In this document: piece by piece, positions 1 to 10,889 of the stretch
Position numbering within the stretch: the first letter of the stretch is position 1
Layout: each line of letters begins with the position of its first letter
Assembly: GCA_002914805.1 (NCBI GenBank)
Contig: JXTB01000089.1
Coordinates: 798,163-862,162, forward strand
DNA: 64,000 nt
Direction of reading: 5' to 3'
Source: Parasponia andersonii
Taxonomy: Eukaryota > Streptophyta > Magnoliopsida > Rosales > Cannabaceae
The notes under the pieces: generated by a model
Told to the model about the DNA's origin: nothing
What the model saw: the letters and a program-made list of their open reading frames with translations, nothing else
The model's database searches: none
Made by a program: the position numbers and the translations under genes

Positions 1-38
1 ATGCGGAGCACGTACGGCGGATCGACGAGACTCAGTGA

Positions 39-179
39 CAAATGGCTGAAAAGGAAGCAGAGAACCAATGTTGGCTCGGGGAGACTCAGCGACAACTCAA
101 CGAGCAAAATCGGATGCTTCAAACATTGATTGCAAAGCTCGGCATCGAGATGCCACCGCCTCTGTCTCCAGAATTGTAG
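39..179 (+). pseudogene. C-terminal tail of a CACTA-type transposase-like protein (fragment)
   Basis: One plus frame reads as a charged, coiled-coil-like tail, including RQLNEQNRMLQTLIAKLG, then a proline-rich end (MPPPLSPEL) and a stop at 177-179. The same frame continues upstream to base 3 apart from a TGA at 36-38 that could derive from CGA. Plant En/Spm-type transposase ORFs often end in such a coiled-coil tail just before the subterminal repeats, and the position here fits. No catalytic domain is in the window, so the assignment rests on position and composition only. Confidence 0.4.
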
Positions 180-359
180 ACGTTTTTTATTTTATAATAT
201 ATTCTAATTTTAGAAACAATTTGTATATTTTCTTTATTTAATAAAATTTGTGTTAATATATCTTCTTCCAAATTTTAATATATTAGTTAACCAAATTAAT
301 TCTTAATAAATAATTATAACAATCAATTAAATAAATTTTTTTAACAAATTAATAAAATT

Positions 360-850
360 TTTGCCGACGCAGAATTGCATCGGTAAAAGATTATTTATAT
401 TCTTTGAATATACATTCACCGATGGGTTTTGTCATTGGTAAAGGTATTTTTTTTAAAAGAAATATTTTGTAGATATTATCATCGACGCATTTTGTCGTCG
501 GAAAATGTATTGTACGTTTTTAAATTATTTCTTTATCAACTGTCACCGACGCATTGAATTTCACTGACGCATTTATTCATTGGTGAAAGTCAAGCAGATT
601 TCGAATATGGTCATATTTTTGCCGATGGAAAATGTTCGCCGATGTAAACTGTGCGTTAGTAAAACTCACTAATGCGTCAGCGAAGGTTACTTTTACCGAC
701 GAAATTAAATTTCTTTCAGAAAGTGATATTTAGCTATGGTCTTAACCGACAATAGTCGCCAATGAGGAATTGCGTCGGTAATTGTCAAATACCTTTCGCC
801 GAGGTTTTATGCTACTTTTTCTGACGACAAAATGCATCAGCAAAAGTCAT
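360..850. repeat. CACTA subterminal repeat array
   Basis: About ten copies of a short motif family (GCCGACGCA, CACCGATGGG, TCGACGCATT, TGCGTCGGTAA and relatives) occur in direct and inverted orientation, spaced 20-70 bases apart. Examples start near 363, 418, 483, 545, 618, 693, 746, 768 and 820. In characterised CACTA elements such motifs are transposase-binding sites. The copies have diverged, so binding here is inferred. Confidence 0.75.
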
Positions 851-866
851 GTTTCTTGTAGTGTTT

Positions 867-1258
867 ATCTTTTCTAAGTACTTTTTCTATCTTATCTTCT
901 ATAGATTGGCTGATAGCATCATTAGTTAATTCTTCAAGAACTAACATACTTTTGGGTTTGAAATCTTTCATATCGTTTTCTTCTAAGAAAGTAGTATTTG
1001 TACTCATAAACACTTTCTTTTCTTCAGTACTACAGAAATAATATCCTCTTGTTCCTTTCGGACAACCTATAAATAGACACAATTCATATCAAGATTCCAA
1101 CTTAGTCGTTTCCCTTTTAGCACGTATGTTAGACAACCCTAAATATAGATATGATGTAAACTAGATTTATATCTTTTCCATAGTTCGATTGGCGTCTTAG
1201 GTACTGACTTAGAAGAAACTCTATTAAGCAAGTACATAGCTGTTTCTATAGCATAACC
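867..1258 (-). pseudogene. Copia A pol fragment downstream of integrase
   Basis: Minus-strand translation gives ELWKRYKSSL, then a stop, GCLTYVLKGK, and CLFIGCPKGTRGYYF followed by KKVFMSTNTTFLEEN. This is the stretch between integrase and reverse transcriptase seen in plant copia polyproteins. An internal stop and a frame change near 1083-1150 break it. The reading stops abruptly at 866, where the CACTA terminus begins, which pins down the insertion point. Confidence 0.75.
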
Positions 1259-1870
1259 CTAAAAAGATACGAATAATTGTGAATAACTGAGCATTGACCT
1301 AACCATATCCAAAAGTATCATATTTCTTCTTTCAACAACATTATTCAGTTGAGGCGTACCAGGTGCTGTGAGTTGGAATAGGAACCCATTGTCTGTGAGA
1401 AATTCAAAGAATTCCCCAGAGTGGTATTCACCATCTCGATTAGATCGAAGGGTCTTTATATTCTTTCCTAACTGCTTTTTAGTTTCCACTTTGAATTCTC
1501 TAAACTTTTCAAAAGGATCCGATTTGCGTTGCATTAGATAAACATAACCAAATCTAGAATAATCATCCATAAACGTAATGAAGTATTCAAAATCTCCTCG
1601 ACCTTGAATATTCATGCACCCGCAAACATCTGTGTATACTAATTCAAGATATTCTTGAACTCTAAGACATTTTCTAGTAAATTTTCTTTTAGTCATCTTA
1701 CCTTCTAGAAAGAATTTGTAAGTTAGTAATGGTTTGACTTCTAACAAATTTAGAGGTCTATCATTAACTAACCTTTGAATTCCATTTAGGTTAATATAAT
1801 CGAGTCTTAAATGCCAAAGACAAGTTTCATTATTAGAACTCACTTTCACTTTCTTATGTTTAGGTTCTAC
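1259..1870 (-). pseudogene. Copia A integrase (with GAG-pre-integrase)
   Basis: The 196-codon open stretch 1849-1259 starts with the GAG-pre-integrase motif CLWHLRLDYINLNGIQRLV, where the usual His of the zinc site reads Tyr. The integrase core follows. The D,D,E triad can be placed: Asp in YTDVCG, Asp in NRDGEY, and Glu in NNVVERRN. The core is thus nearly intact while its zinc-binding head is damaged. In a live element this enzyme would insert the cDNA into host chromatin. Upstream frames are broken, so no functional product is expected. Confidence 0.85.
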
Positions 1871-2229
1871 ATGTTCAGAATCATTTTCAAGATTGTGTAA
1901 TAAGATGCTTTTAGGTTGAATAAAAAAATGATTATTCCTATGAGTACCAGTGTAAATAAGACTTTTACTATATCTAATAGAATCTTTATTGTCGAAATGA
2001 AAATAATAACCTTATCTCGTCAAATAGGAAATAAAAATCAAATTCTGTTTAAGCACTAGAATATAATAACAATTCTTTATTTTTGAAATCCTAAAATCAT
2101 CAAAATTCAAAGTAATATCTCTCATTGCACGAGCTTCAACTATTGAGTCATCTCTTAACCGCAATATGAACTCATCACTAGCAACCTATCTAGTTTTCTT
2201 AAACCCCTGCAAAGTATTACACACATAGT

Positions 2230-2560
2230 TAGTAGCTCCCGAATATCCGATCTAAGAATCGATAAAACTGACCACATGAGAAGCCTCAATGAATAAGAAA
2301 TTATCATAATCTTGTTTGTCCTTGCCATTGCTCTTCTCCTTCTTAAGGGCTAGGTAAATTTTACAGTTTTTCTTCCAATGTCCATCCTCATCATAGTGGA
2401 AATATTTTTCCTTTGGTTTGATATCCTTCTTGGTCTTTCTCTTCCTTGGATCAGAGAAGTATGAGTCTTTTTCTTTCCTTTACCTTTGTCTTTTGACTTA
2501 GGTTTGGAAGAAATAGCTTGAGCTACATTAGCCTCAACAGATCCTAACTTATTCTTCATA
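2230..2560 (-). pseudogene. Copia A zinc knuckle and protease remnants
   Basis: Minus-strand frames give a lysine-rich linker, then a zinc-knuckle relic YFHYDEDGHWKKNC in which the first two cysteines of CX2CX4HX4C are both Tyr. After it comes YSGATNYVC, the position of the aspartic protease motif DSGA; the catalytic Asp codon is TAT (2243-2245). Both RNA binding and polyprotein cleavage would be lost. Several frames are needed to read the stretch. Confidence 0.7.
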
Positions 2561-2930
2561 AGAATATTCTATATAATTTGTAGATCTTTCATCAGGCTAG
2601 TAAAAGTATAATCTTTCTGATGAATCTCATGATCAATCTTAATTTGATTGAATGTGTCTGATAATGTATTCAAAATCATGTCAATTTAGGTGTCACAACC
2701 AATTTTAGCTCTAATGATTTCTAGTTCATTAAGATATGTGATGACTTTCATCATATGTTCCTAAACTTGAGTACCCTTCTTTTGGTGAAGATTCATGAAT
2801 GCATATGTAGCCTCATTTCTAGCTTGATGACCGAGACTGGCGAGCATTTCGTTAACACTTAGCATTATGTCAGTAGTAGTATCCATCCCACGACGTTGTT
2901 ATTACAATATATTGCTCATTAAACCAAGTA

Positions 2931-3194
2931 CTAGCACTTAGCCATCTCATCAGATTGCTTCCACTTATCATATAAGTTTCTTTCGTCATTGGTAGATTCC
3001 GTAGTTGGTTGAGCAGGACATAGAGTGGTGAGAACCCACTTGTGTTTATCAGCAGTAAGCACTATGTCTAGGTTATGTTTCCAGTCTATATAGCTTTTAT
3101 CATCTAGCTTGTTTTGTGTGAGTAAAGTGGATAAATGATTAAGTACTATATCTATTGAAAACAAATAAACATTCCATATATAAGTAAATATCAT
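2931..3194 (-). pseudogene. Copia A gag N-terminal region (UBN2-type)
   Basis: The open stretch contains KLDDKSYIDWKHNLDIVL followed by KWVLTTLCP and a YDKWKQSDEMAKC segment. This matches the N-terminal gag motif of plant copia polyproteins: a short 'substrate' motif, a conserved Trp, then the first helices of UBN2-type gag. The ATG at 3194 is the first in frame, but the true gag start is uncertain. The continuation (2930-2560) is readable only through frame changes. Confidence 0.72.
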
Positions 3195-4659
3195 ATTGCA
3201 TGTTTCGAATAATTAACATAATGTATTAAACATATAATATACAAGTGAAGTATCCCTAAGAGTATCACTTATATTCATGGTAATTGGACCTACTACTGAT
3301 TACAAGCCTTCTATAGGGAGTCATGCAATCAACAAATCAAATTGAAACAATTTCAATTAGAAAATAGACAGATAACTCTTATTCCATATTACTAACTACC
3401 ATTGTCTTTGGTCCTCTAATCGACTAATAAGAATTCCTACGAGAGGATATTAATGTTTCGAGTTAAGTGTTTAACTATTATTTCAGTAACTAAGCTTTCT
3501 ATATAAGACTGTCTTCTACGAGCGATCAATCTTATATAGTCTACCTAGTACCCTATCCTAAGAAGCTCATTTCTAGTATTACCTGGACAAAAACCTCTTA
3601 CAGGAGCTTAGTAAGATTCTGAAGCCAAGCTCATCCTAATATGTAACGAACTAATAATAGAGACCATAGGTTTTACATACCTTCTCCCGCTAATATTTTA
3701 TAATTAGTGATTTATAGAATTTACCAAGTTATCTAACTAACTTAGTAACCTAAAATCAATTATGTAAGCAAGTTTATATTTGCATGAGAGTAGCTTTGAT
3801 TTTCTATATGGTATGTTACTAAAGATCATGCAATAAAACATAATTATTAGGCATGCACGCAACATTGTCCTATTAATACCAAAGCGGTAAGCAATTGATT
3901 AATTAATTATTAATGATTTATTAATTTATGATAATTTAAATAATTTAACATTTAAATAATTCTAACTAATAAGATAATGTTTACTATTTAAATATGGAAG
4001 ATAATATTTAAAATTTAAATTAGAAAAAATTTTCATAAAATTTTATCAGTTTAAATAAAAGATTTAACTAATTAAATCTCCTTAAATATCTCAAATTAAA
4101 ATTTCAACTTTTAAGATCTTAATTTGAATTTAACTTCCTTAAATATCTTCCTTTATCTTATCTGTCAGATTTGAATTCAAAATTCAAATATATATCTAAT
4201 CTCATTAAATATCTACCAACCATAAATTAAAATTTGAAAATTTGAAAAGATATTTTGATTTAAAATTAAATTTCAAATCTTCACAAACTTTGAAATTTAA
4301 AAGATTGAAGATTTTATATAAAAAAAACTCTCCTACAATATGTCTAATTTGAATTGAAACAAATTTCAAATTCTAAATATATAACTAACTATAATATAAT
4401 CAATTTTTCAAAAAAAAATTTCAAAATTTGAATTTAAAACTAGAAGATATTATCTCATAATATATAATTTTAAAAACTTCCATCTTAAAATATGTCTAAT
4501 TATTCAAATAATAATTAAGATATTATGAACATCAACCATATCCATAATTCATATTAAAATATCCTATAAATTCAAATTTCAAAAATTCAAATTTAATAAG
4601 GACTTAAAATTTAAATTTTAATTTTAACTTAATTTTAAAATGTAAATAATTAAAATTAC

Positions 4660-5165
4660 GGCCGGAAATTCAAAACGTGTCGGGACAACCCGATGGACTA
4701 AAAGGAAGGCTAATACGTTGGCCTCGGCATGTTATGCGGCCATGCTCGGGACAACTACCGAGTGTCAACGGGCTCGCATAATGTTATGTGGCCTTACTCG
4801 GGACAACTCCTGAGCGACAACAGACTCGCGTAGCTCTCACACGAAAAATGCACGAGGTAGCACCCTAAGCAGCCAAGGCACGGGCGCCCACCCGCGCAAC
4901 CAGTGCACAAGTGGCCACCTACTAGTCATACACAGATCATATCTGTGTGGCCAGTAGGACCATGCCCTCGTACATGCATAGGGTGATACCATGCAGCCTA
5001 CATAGGGAAGCCACCTGCAGGCCATATGTGGATCGTATCCATGCGGCCAGGGCATTTCATCTGTGTAACCATGTGTGGGGTCATGCTCACTTGGCCCACA
5101 AGCAAGTTACACTCGTATGGCTTACGTGAGTAGTGCACACGGCTCTTAGCCATTCACCGTTCCAT
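4660..5165. repeat. GC-rich structured island in the copia A leader, with tandem repeats
   Basis: A GC-rich block sits inside an extremely AT-rich leader. It holds a 52-bp imperfect tandem duplication (4731-4782 and 4783-4834), each copy carrying GTTATGNGGCC and CTCGGGACAACT. It also holds two related units 96 bp apart, starting at 4914 and 5010 with GCCACCT; each contains an imperfect palindrome (CAGATCATATCTG, TGGATCGTATCCA). Open frames across it look like composition effects. Its role is unknown; it could be captured DNA or a folded RNA leader. Confidence 0.6.
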
Positions 5166-5394
5166 TGTTTCCTTTTCTTTTAATTGAAAATAGTTTTCAT
5201 AAAAACTTAAAAATCAATTAAAGATCAAAACAATAATCATTCAATTGAATCTATTGATCATCATACAAATTGGAGCATATTGTTAATATAAATAAGATCA
5301 AACATAATCAAACTTTCAAAAATAAAAAAATATATATATCAGTAAATAAGAGAATAGATCGGAGTAAAATATGCTAGATCAACAATAAAACAAT

Positions 5395-5406
5395 GCTCTG
5401 GTACCA
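5395..5406 (-). promoter_or_regulatory. Primer-binding site of copia A
   Basis: The minus strand reads TGGTACCAGAGC, one mismatch from TGGTATCAGAGC, the initiator-tRNA-Met complement used by most plant LTR retrotransposons. It lies six bases inside the LTR edge and fixes the element's orientation. Confidence 0.8.
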
Positions 5407-5412
5407 TTTACT

Positions 5413-6684
5413 TGTATTCATTGGAATTAAATTCCGAAAAATATTTTCATAAAATCATTTTCAAGAACACCATTGTTTTGTAAAATCTAGAAATGTAGTG
5501 GAATTGGTCGTTTAAAATTTTTTTTCTTTACAAAACATTTCGAATTGTAATCTAACATAACTTAACTCTTGATCTAGATAAGAACAATACTTGGATTTGC
5601 TCCACAACCTTCTCATCTTCTCGTCTATTCTCGAAAGTCGTTAATTGATCTGATGGGTGGTCACTTTCTTGATTCTCAACAAACAGATCTACAGATGAAC
5701 AAGAAGATAATCTTCTCAAACTGATTTCTCTAAGATAGTCAAAACACCAAGGATAGTAAATCTCCTAGTACTGGCCAATTTTCCTTGGCTCTTCCTCACT
5801 CTGTTTTTCATTTAACACTCTCTTGAAAGGGGTGTTTCATATGTAACACTTGCAACTTGTAATTAGAGAATTTTTTTCTTAATTATAAAGAGATTCGTAA
5901 ACCCTAATAGGCTTATTGAGTTTGTTGAGCTTAACTAATTATCAAATAACTATTGGGCTATAATTTGTACTAGACAGGAGACCAGATGAATCCATAAAGC
6001 TCAAACTCCAATGAACTATCTATCCACAATCATAATCAACTCATAATTATGATTAGGCTTTGTTCATCAATATTGAGGCATACCATTATAGGCCCAATAT
6101 TGAAATCTTAGACTAAATGTCATTTATTTTTTACGAAGCTCATTATCAATTAATTAGCTCGATCCATTTAGCATATACTATACCTGTAAATGTACCCCAA
6201 TGCAATATCGTACTAGGAGGATGAAATTATCGTATTACCTCTCTAGTATATATTTATCTTTTGAGTTGTCATTTTTCATCTAATGGCTAATAGTTAACTA
6301 CAGTGTTTGTATCTGTTTATACCAACACACTCAAATTCACATACTGAATACCGAGGCCCTGGTTTATATTATCTAAGTACTTGAAAAAATTTAAAATAAC
6401 ATTATGTGCATGGCGTCCATCATGAAAAATATTGTACACATTTCATATGCCTTATCTTCTAAGATACCGGAGTTCGAACCATAATTCAGAACTACACATG
6501 AAAGTAAGTTCGTTAAACACATAAATAATTCTTTATTACTCATTACATATATATCAATGGAACATAAATGAAATAAAAATTCATAACATAGAATTTATCA
6601 ATAACACAGAGATAACAGATAATCCGATAAATATTGTTTATAATGTCAAAATAATAAATTTTTTTATAAGACATTATTCCAACT
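5413..6684 (-). repeat. 5' LTR of copia A
   Basis: The inner edge is set by the PBS (TG at 5413). The outer edge is placed by similarity to the solo LTR at 14513-16313: its minus-strand start TGTTGGGATTTTTGTCC aligns with AGTTGGAATAATGTC here. The two also share a long middle block (around 6090-6240 versus 15400-15550), including TGAAATTATCGTA. The terminal TGT has decayed to AGT. No partner LTR is in the window, so no TSD can be tested. Confidence 0.65.
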
Positions 6685-8211
6685 GTTTACTAGGTTACCT
6701 ATGGTATATCAATGTAAATTAGAAAAAAAAAAATAATAAATGTTACTATAACTATCCAACCTAGATACTTTAGAATATGGTTAAATTAGTAAAACTAATT
6801 ACCAAGTATATTTTACTAGGTTACCTAATGTATCTAGGTAAATTTTTTATTAAAAAAAAAAAGTAAAAAGGGAGAAGAAAGAAATGATTTTGTAGCTATC
6901 CAACTAGGATATCTAGATATCTATGTAAATTGAGAAAAAAAAAATACCATAGGTATCCTAATAAGTTACTTATCATATCCAGACTATAAGATGAGATTCA
7001 GTGATTCTTTATTTCTAGAAAATTAAAAAAAATTACGGAGTTACCATAAGTATCTCAACAAGTTATCATTAATTTTGTAAAAGTAAATAGAAAGCCTTGC
7101 ACTCTTTGAAAAAAAGTTACTATATAAGTATTTTAAGAGTTAACTTGTTCTATAGAGAAAATGAGAAAGTGAATTAATATTTTTCGTTGCAATTGTTTTT
7201 TAATAATTATTCTTAGGAAATAATTTTATTGAAAATATATCACTATGATGGTATACTGAAAAATATGTCGCAGTGCCATTGATATTGTTCAATTGCTAAA
7301 ATTCAATTACTCACACAATTATAATTAAAATTAAATTAGGATTAAAAAAGCTTAAAAAAAAAAAAGAAAAGACAAAAAGTACTTAAAAAAAAAAAGGGTT
7401 GCTGACGCGTGCCTAACACACACTGTGCACGTTAAGCACTATCAACGCTTCTTCTCTCTTTTTCTTCTGTGGGTTTAAAGGATAAGAAATCATGTCAAGT
7501 CCCCATTTGGCATTGAGCCAAGTTTTCCTACCAAATGTTCATATTTTTCCAACTTTTTGTCCACCGCGTTTTTTTAAAGTGTACGTATACAGTTTACTGT
7601 ATTAATCATAAAAACGCAAAGATTTGTGCTATTGCTTTCGAGTGTCAGATGGAAAAGATATGATTATTATGTGCGTGTGTTTCTAGGATAAGCGAATTGA
7701 CAAAGACCGATTAATTTTGATCTACTGGCTAAAAGAACACTTATACTAATCGGAGGAATTATTCTCCACCTACAGTAAAATTTCCCTTCATATATATTTG
7801 GGCTTCTTTCATGCATAGCTTAGTTAAAAATATGCAAAAAATTTGTTATAAATATAATAACATCCTCCATAACCTACTTAGCCTAATTGCCTGTATTTTT
7901 GCCACAACAACTATTGATTATCGGCATGCCAATCACATGACAAATTTTGTTAAAACCCTAAAATAAATCTACCTAATTAAAGTACTAATTCAATGAAATA
8001 ATGTTGATTAATTTGACTAAGAAGCTATTTAATACACTTTAAATATTAATAAAATACTAACTATCTCACTATTATAGTGTTTTATTAGAGTGTGCCCATT
8101 TCTGACACTTAATTTTTAAAATTTTATCTTTTTCTTAGTTTTTTTTTATTCTTTTATTTCAAGTATTTATCTAATAGCACATATACTTAGTTGATATACC
8201 CACTAATATAT
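6685..8211. other. AT-rich intergenic DNA without genes
   Basis: No coding region is visible. From 6685 to about 7080 there is a degenerate repeat of about 80-130 bases: variants of ACTAGGTTACCTA...GTATCTAGGTAAATT followed by an A-run, near 6690, 6815 and 6900. The rest is A/T-rich with homopolymer runs and a short pyrimidine tract at 7446-7470. Confidence 0.5.
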
Positions 8212-8487
8212 GACTACAAAAAAGTTTCCCTCTATTGCAACAACGAGATGTCATCGCAGTAAGGGCTCTAACTGTGATAAGTTTAAGCTATTGTTGAAAT
8301 AGATATTTGGAAATTTTAAGTATAATAAGATTGCTCTAATAATTCAATGTTTCACTTATTGCCGACGATATAAGTCGTCGTAATAGATAATATATTGTCA
8401 TAATAAGTGAATAAAATTAACCAATCAATCTCTTGTGTTAGTGTCCAGTGAAAATTTTGTCAAATATATATATATATGGGTCATAAT
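8212..8487 (+). mobile_element. Possible CACTA-like MITE, left part
   Basis: The block starts GACTACAAAAAAG, one base from a CACTACAAAAAA terminus, and continues with CTCTATTGCAACAACGAG and a hairpin at 8353-8409. In that hairpin CACTTATT pairs with AATAAGTG, and CGACGA pairs with TCGTCG inside it. It runs to the edge of the 8488-18687 element, which appears to have inserted into it. A possible right end lies at 20737-20851. The identification rests on short motifs. Confidence 0.4.
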
Positions 8488-10889
8488 TGTCATAATCAGG
8501 AATCCAAATTTATGACTTTTAGTAATTTTGAGTGTAAATGAAGATGAATAAAGAATGAGCAAAATTCGGAAGAAATCAAGTACTTAGATTTTATATTCTA
8601 GTCCTCAAATTATTAGAAATTCAGTATTAAAAAGGATTTCTCTTTCGTTTAGTTTATAAAGACAGAAACGTTAATTAAAGTTCAAGAAAGCAAAGTTAAG
8701 TCATTTAAAAACTTGGCTTAATAAAACTTTAGTGTTGAATAAATGAATTTTACAAATCTTGAGTCCGAATATCCAAAATTTAATTTATAGAGTTAGTCAT
8801 AATTCCAAGTACTTAAAAATTTAAAAATATGCTCTTTAGGAACCATAGTGTCCTATTTATACATTAAATCCTCAAATAATAGTAAAGACATCCTCATACA
8901 TTCACTTAGCAGATATAAAAAATTTAACTAAATAGTTAGACATAAAAAAACAATAAGAGAAAATATAAAGACCAACCGAAGAAGAGGAAGAGGGCCACAA
9001 ACGTAAACCAATTGACTTATCTAGCCATCGAAACAACTGACTCAAATAAACAGTCACCTAAAAGGGAGGAAAGTAAGCAGTGAGCTCAAAAGCTCAGTAG
9101 AAAAACTGTTATCTCATTTTAAAACCTTTTTAGTGATTGAGAGTCAATACATGGTTAGTTTAATTCAAAACACTTTTTGCAAAACTATATATATACATAT
9201 ATATAACAATTTTCAAAAATGATAGTCTGCATAGATATATATGTATATATATATATATATGAAAACACGATATTCAAAATCAATAAGTCCACAAATATAT
9301 GACACAATTCACTCATACCCATGAGTTCACTACTTCTCATCTATGGAAATTAGGATGTTGGCACTACGTGTACCATATAGCCTGTCTGGCACCTCACCCA
9401 TACTCGTAGGGGACACCCATGTGTTGTCTATCAAATTTGAAGGAGCGAACATCTCACCTATACCTGCCAACTTAGAGGGGCAACTGAATTATCTATACCT
9501 GCCAACCTGGAGTGGTAATCGACTCGCTTATGCCCACCAAAATAGGGAGGTGATCAGAAGAAAAACCTAGTATAGGTTCATAGACTCAAAACCATTGGTG
9601 GGGCCGTAGTGCTGCACTATAAAATTCCATAACGCTTACCCGATACTTATATGTAATTCTATGACACATATATTCTGAACTGATGTGCAGAAATATCCAT
9701 GTAATAATTTAAGTTTAAGTGATGCTCTGGTTTTTGATAAAATAATTAATTAAATAATACAGAAAAATAGGCAGCATACTAGCCCTATTTTTAACATGTC
9801 CAAAAATAACTTACACTTAAAAAGTCCTAGAGCAATACAATATAAAACATACAATCAAATTCAATCACAGATATCTAAAATAGTTTTAAAATTATGTTTG
9901 TCACTATGTGTAGCATAAAATAAGTTTTATTCAAAAACTATATAAAACAAAGATAACATAATCTTTAACTCACTAAAATAGTGATACTAGGTTATCAGAA
10001 CCTCGGGATGTCATTAAAGGAACATTCGGAGGGTTGGAAACCAATTTCAAACTCTTAATCGCTCTCCTGGGAAAAACCAACTTTTCAACAGAGCTTCAAA
10101 TCAGTAAGTGGATCTCTCCATTGAATTCCTAGTACCAATAATTTATCCAATGTTGTTTTTGTACCGGTCATCAAATATGGTAATTTATCCAATATGCAAA
10201 ACATGGTAAAATCTAAGAAGTTCGATATCATTTTTCGTGTCGGTCACTAAATCTAGTCAATATAAATTATATATATATATCAATTTTCACTATTTCGCAA
10301 GTACATTCTAAAAATAACATTAAAAATACAATCCAACGGTTCGATCAAAAAGTCAACTCTTGAACATCAATACTTAAACTACTTAAAAATGACAACTTTT
10401 AATTCAGGCAAAATAGGGTCATGAGATAAATATCTGGAGATTCCTCTCAATGATATAAATTCAACGAGCCCAAAAACATGCATTGAAATACCTAAAACGA
10501 CACCGAAAATTCAAAACATCTCGCGATTATCTATCCTCTCTGGTGAGATGTGGGCCTCCAGTAATAGGGTGACTCGGTAGTGCAGTACTAGCAATAAGTG
10601 CAGTTGGACAACAGCTTCAAGGCAGTAGCTCGATCATAGGGAGAGTAGAAAGAGAACGAGGGAGGAAGAGATAGAAAGGAGAAAGAAAAAAGGAGGCCAC
10701 ATGACCTTTGTATGGGATTGTGCAATTTTAAATGATCTCCAGGTTTTCAAAATCCTTTCAATTTAGTCCTCAAAAAGATTTGCATTTTAGTCCTTACTTT
10801 CAAAAAGTTTTGCAAACAAGTCCATTTCTTATTTAATCTGAAACTTGGTAAAATCTCCAAATTACCCTCTGAAAATCTGGATTTTTATA
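8488..10889 (-). repeat. 3' LTR of the LARD element
   Basis: It aligns along its length with 16366-18687: shared edges TGTCAT and GGNNTTTNTA/ACA, a shared (TA)n segment, the block GGGACACCCATG (9410-9421), and the closing stretch TTTGCATTTTAGTCCTT. Differences are frequent (roughly one base in five by eye near the edge), so insertion is old. The bases after 10889 are pyrimidine-rich (TTCTCCCATTCTTATAGG), as expected for a minus-strand polypurine tract. Confidence 0.8.

Larger units (their letters stand above)
1..863 (+). mobile_element. Right end of a CACTA (En/Spm) DNA transposon
   Basis: The block ends at 851-863 with GTTTCTTGTAGTG, the inverse complement of the classic CACTACAAGAAAC terminus of plant CACTA elements. 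Before it lies about 500 bases of short motifs in both orientations built on CCGACGCA / TGCGTCGG / CGGTAAAA, the subterminal repeats typical of this superfamily. The left end is outside the window. The bases just after the terminus are TTT, a possible 3-bp TSD that cannot be confirmed without the other end. Sequence resuming at 867 reads as copia pol, so the transposon inserted into that retroelement and is the younger of the two. Confidence 0.82.
867..6684 (-). mobile_element. Ty1/copia retrotransposon A, 3' part lost or displaced by CACTA insertion
   Basis: Read on the minus strand the order is: LTR (about 6684 to 5413), PBS (5406-5395), a very long leader, gag (3194 onward), zinc knuckle and protease (about 2560-2230), GAG-pre-integrase and integrase (1870-1259), and the connection domain (1082-867). 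Domain order and motifs are copia-type. Reverse transcriptase, RNase H and the 3' LTR should lie left of the CACTA element, outside the window. Many stops break the polyprotein, so the copy is dead. Confidence 0.82.

Noticed and set aside
4837..5129. Overlapping open frames on both strands in the copia A leader
   Set aside because: They arise from the GC-rich tandem/palindromic island, show no known motif and differ in frame between repeat copies.
6311..6331. ACCAACA near 6326 as the outer end of the copia A LTR
   Set aside because: Similarity to the solo LTR at 14513-16313 continues past this point to about 6684, so the TG...CA match is accidental.
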